A DNA stretch of 31,931 nucleotides. Source: CAILQE01 sp036745415. GTDB lineage: Bacteria > Patescibacteriota > Saccharimonadia > Saccharimonadales > UBA4665. The notes under the pieces are model-generated. The model was given only the letters and a program-made list of their open reading frames with translations. It made no database searches and was not told the DNA's origin. The first letter of the stretch is position 1. The number at the start of each line of letters is the position of its first letter. Made by a program: the position numbers and the translations under genes. The stretch covers positions 1-31,931 of the forward strand of contig DAIOGF010000004.1 in assembly GCA_036745415.1 (NCBI GenBank), given 5' to 3'. Positions 30,701 through 31,931 of the stretch are shown piece after piece.

Positions 30701-31711
30701 ATGACGGAGTACTTAGGAGAAATCCTTAATCAATATGATGGTAGAGTAGTCATTGCTCAAAATCATAATTCAACTAATTCAGATATAACTTCTGAGAAGA
30801 TAAATCTTGCCCAAAAAGATTTTATTGATGATCCAAAGCTCAGACACAGATTATTAATATTGCCGGAGAGAGAAAACTACGGCCATACTCTTTTAGATAT
30901 TCAAGAAACTATAAGACCTGGAGATATATTAGTTGCTGCCGGTGGTGACGGTACGGCAAGTAGTGCAGCACTTTCTATCATGGGTCATACAGATAAAGAA
31001 GTTCGAAAAACTCCTCTTCTAATTCTTCCAGGTGGTAATGCCAACCTGGGATCTAATGACCTTCTATCCAAGCAGGGTAGAAACGTACCATTATTACAAC
31101 TTTTAGGTGGAGGTAAGATTATAGACTTTAAGCCTATGAGTCTTACCATATATAACCCACTTCTAGATGGACCTAGATTAGACCTAGCCTTCTTTATTAG
31201 TGGACTTGGAGCACCAGCAAGAGCAGAGTACGAATTGGAGAGAAGAAGAAACAAACTAATGAGAAAAAACTCGGTAACTAGACTGGCCGTTGATGGTATT
31301 TCTTTAATAAGTGGTGCAATAAAACAAAACAGAGATCCAATTTATTTCTCCGTTAACGGAGAGGAATATGAAGGAGCAGGAATACTAACCTCTAACGTAA
31401 ATAGGTACGCTAAAGTTCTTCCAACTCCTACTTCAACAAAAGAAGAGGGCTTTGAATCATTAGTATTTCCAAACGATAAATTATCTACAGAGCTAATTAT
31501 TGCCAGTAAAGCATTGCTTGGAAGATTAGAGTGGCATAGAACAGAAGCTGATCAAGTTCTAGAAATCGGAGTAATTTCTAAACCTGGACAAGTAGTAGAT
31601 TATGAAACTGATGCTGAACCAAGAAGCCTGCCATCACACAAATCCGAAGAAGTTAGAACAAGAATAGTTCAAGAAGTTCATCACGAATCTATTAAAATGA
31701 TTACTTTCTAA
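30701..31711 (+). CDS. Diacylglycerol/lipid kinase-like protein (DAGK_cat fold)
   Basis: A 336-residue protein of the DAGK catalytic superfamily, which also includes YegS and NAD kinase relatives. The nucleotide motif AAGGDGTASS is at 79-88 (core GGDGT 81-85). The next motif reads LPGGNANLGSND at 109-120, in place of the usual PLGTxND. The later DGE-like motif is less clear (TDAEPRSLP near the end). The protein probably phosphorylates a lipid or a related head group, but the altered second motif leaves the substrate open. It is preceded by its own promoter and no ribosome binding site. Confidence 0.75.
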   Translation: MTEYLGEILNQYDGRVVIAQNHNSTNSDITSEKINLAQKDFIDDPKLRHRLLILPERENYGHTLLDIQETIRPGDILVAAGGDGTASSAALSIMGHTDKEVRKTPLLILPGGNANLGSNDLLSKQGRNVPLLQLLGGGKIIDFKPMSLTIYNPLLDGPRLDLAFFISGLGAPARAEYELERRRNKLMRKNSVTRLAVDGISLISGAIKQNRDPIYFSVNGEEYEGAGILTSNVNRYAKVLPTPTSTKEEGFESLVFPNDKLSTELIIASKALLGRLEWHRTEADQVLEIGVISKPGQVVDYETDAEPRSLPSHKSEEVRTRIVQEVHHESIKMITF

Positions 31712-31726
31712 GTAAATTGCTCGTGC

Positions 31727-31732
31727 TAAAAT
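31727..31732 (+). promoter_or_regulatory. -10 box of the last ORF
   Basis: TAAAAT ends exactly 6 nt before the ATG at 31739, again leaderless type. Confidence 0.4.
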
Positions 31733-31738
31733 ATTAGT

Positions 31739-31931
31739 ATGAGCAAAAAGAAAAAAACTAATCTATTTAAAAAAGTCCGTGGAAGCTATCTTCCTAACAA
31801 TACTATTGGTGCATTAACATATATTCCATTTCTAACTGCAGCCATCTGGTTTCCAGTATGGCAAGTTATGGAAAAAATAAGTATAGCTAACACCATTTTC
31901 CATATCTTTGTATTTTACGTATGTCTTGGAG
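31739..31931 (+). CDS. Partial membrane protein of unknown function
   Basis: The open frame runs off the window end after 64 residues. It begins MSKKKKTNLFKKVRGSYLP, a strongly basic cytoplasmic start. Hydrophobic segments at about 24-44 and from about 50 suggest at least two membrane helices. A TAAAAT box 6 nt upstream supports the start. I do not recognise the family. Confidence 0.6.
   Translation, partial: MSKKKKTNLFKKVRGSYLPNNTIGALTYIPFLTAAIWFPVWQVMEKISIANTIFHIFVFYVCLG

Noticed and set aside
1..31931. CRISPR array, insertion sequence, prophage or toxin-antitoxin system
   Set aside because: No regularly spaced repeats, transposase, integrase, phage structural genes or recognisable toxin pair were seen on either strand.
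1..31931. UGA-to-glycine recoding
   Set aside because: All conserved genes are full length with no internal TGA, and glycine is encoded by GGN throughout.

Overview
The window is about 32 kb of AT-rich, gene-dense bacterial chromosome. The reduced and degenerate forms of housekeeping genes, the complete F-type ATP synthase, the type II NADH dehydrogenase, the short intergenic spacers and the ordinary use of stop codons (21 TAA, 11 TAG, 1 TGA, with no in-frame TGA) fit a Patescibacteria/CPR genome. A free-living or environmental relative of Candidatus Saccharibacteria is the most likely source. No rRNA is present, so the placement is inference. UGA is not read as glycine, which argues against Gracilibacteria and Absconditabacteria.

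Layout. 1-6 kb (+): dnaB, a GT-C-like membrane protein, ebfC(ybaB)-recR, a DHH phosphoesterase and cysS. 6-9.2 kb: an AI-2E family permease (-), tRNA-Gln(UUG) (+) with its own promoter and terminator, and typA (-). 9.2-11.6 kb: an unassigned spacer holding a 29-codon ORF that looks like a glycosyltransferase remnant, a DUF5684-like membrane protein, and a Y-family DNA polymerase with a small overlapping partner. 11.7-15.7 kb: an LPG-synthase-like membrane protein and an LCP cell-wall ligase (-), divergent from an OmpR-type two-component pair (+). 15.7-21.9 kb: a GlcD/D-lactate-type flavoprotein (-), divergent from NDH-2 (+), then a single-chain UvrD-like helicase with a RecB-type nuclease domain. 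21.9-23.2 kb: an aquaporin-like channel (-) divergent from mscL (+). 23.2-29.8 kb (-): the atp operon (AtpI/Z-like, a, c, b, delta, alpha, gamma, beta, epsilon). 29.9-31.9 kb (+): glutaredoxin, corrinoid adenosyltransferase, a diacylglycerol-kinase-like protein and a truncated membrane ORF.

How the genes fit together. NDH-2 and the lactate/glycolate-type flavoprotein would both reduce quinone. A proton-type ATP synthase and the osmotic channel pair complete a small membrane-energetics and homeostasis module; no terminal oxidase is present in the window. DnaB, EbfC, RecR, the helicase-nuclease and the Y-family polymerase form a replication/repair set.

The most striking signal at whole-window scale is regulatory. 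At least a dozen genes carry a -10 box only 6-11 nt before the ATG and have no Shine-Dalgarno sequence, which predicts leaderless or nearly leaderless mRNAs. Operon-internal genes and a few others (ebfC, typA, the aquaporin, atpE) keep clear ribosome binding sites. Other points to check are a RecR that has lost three of its four zinc-finger cysteines, an aquaporin lacking the selectivity-filter arginine, a shortened ATP synthase delta subunit, a DHH protein lacking its first metal-ligand histidine, and two compact divergent control regions.
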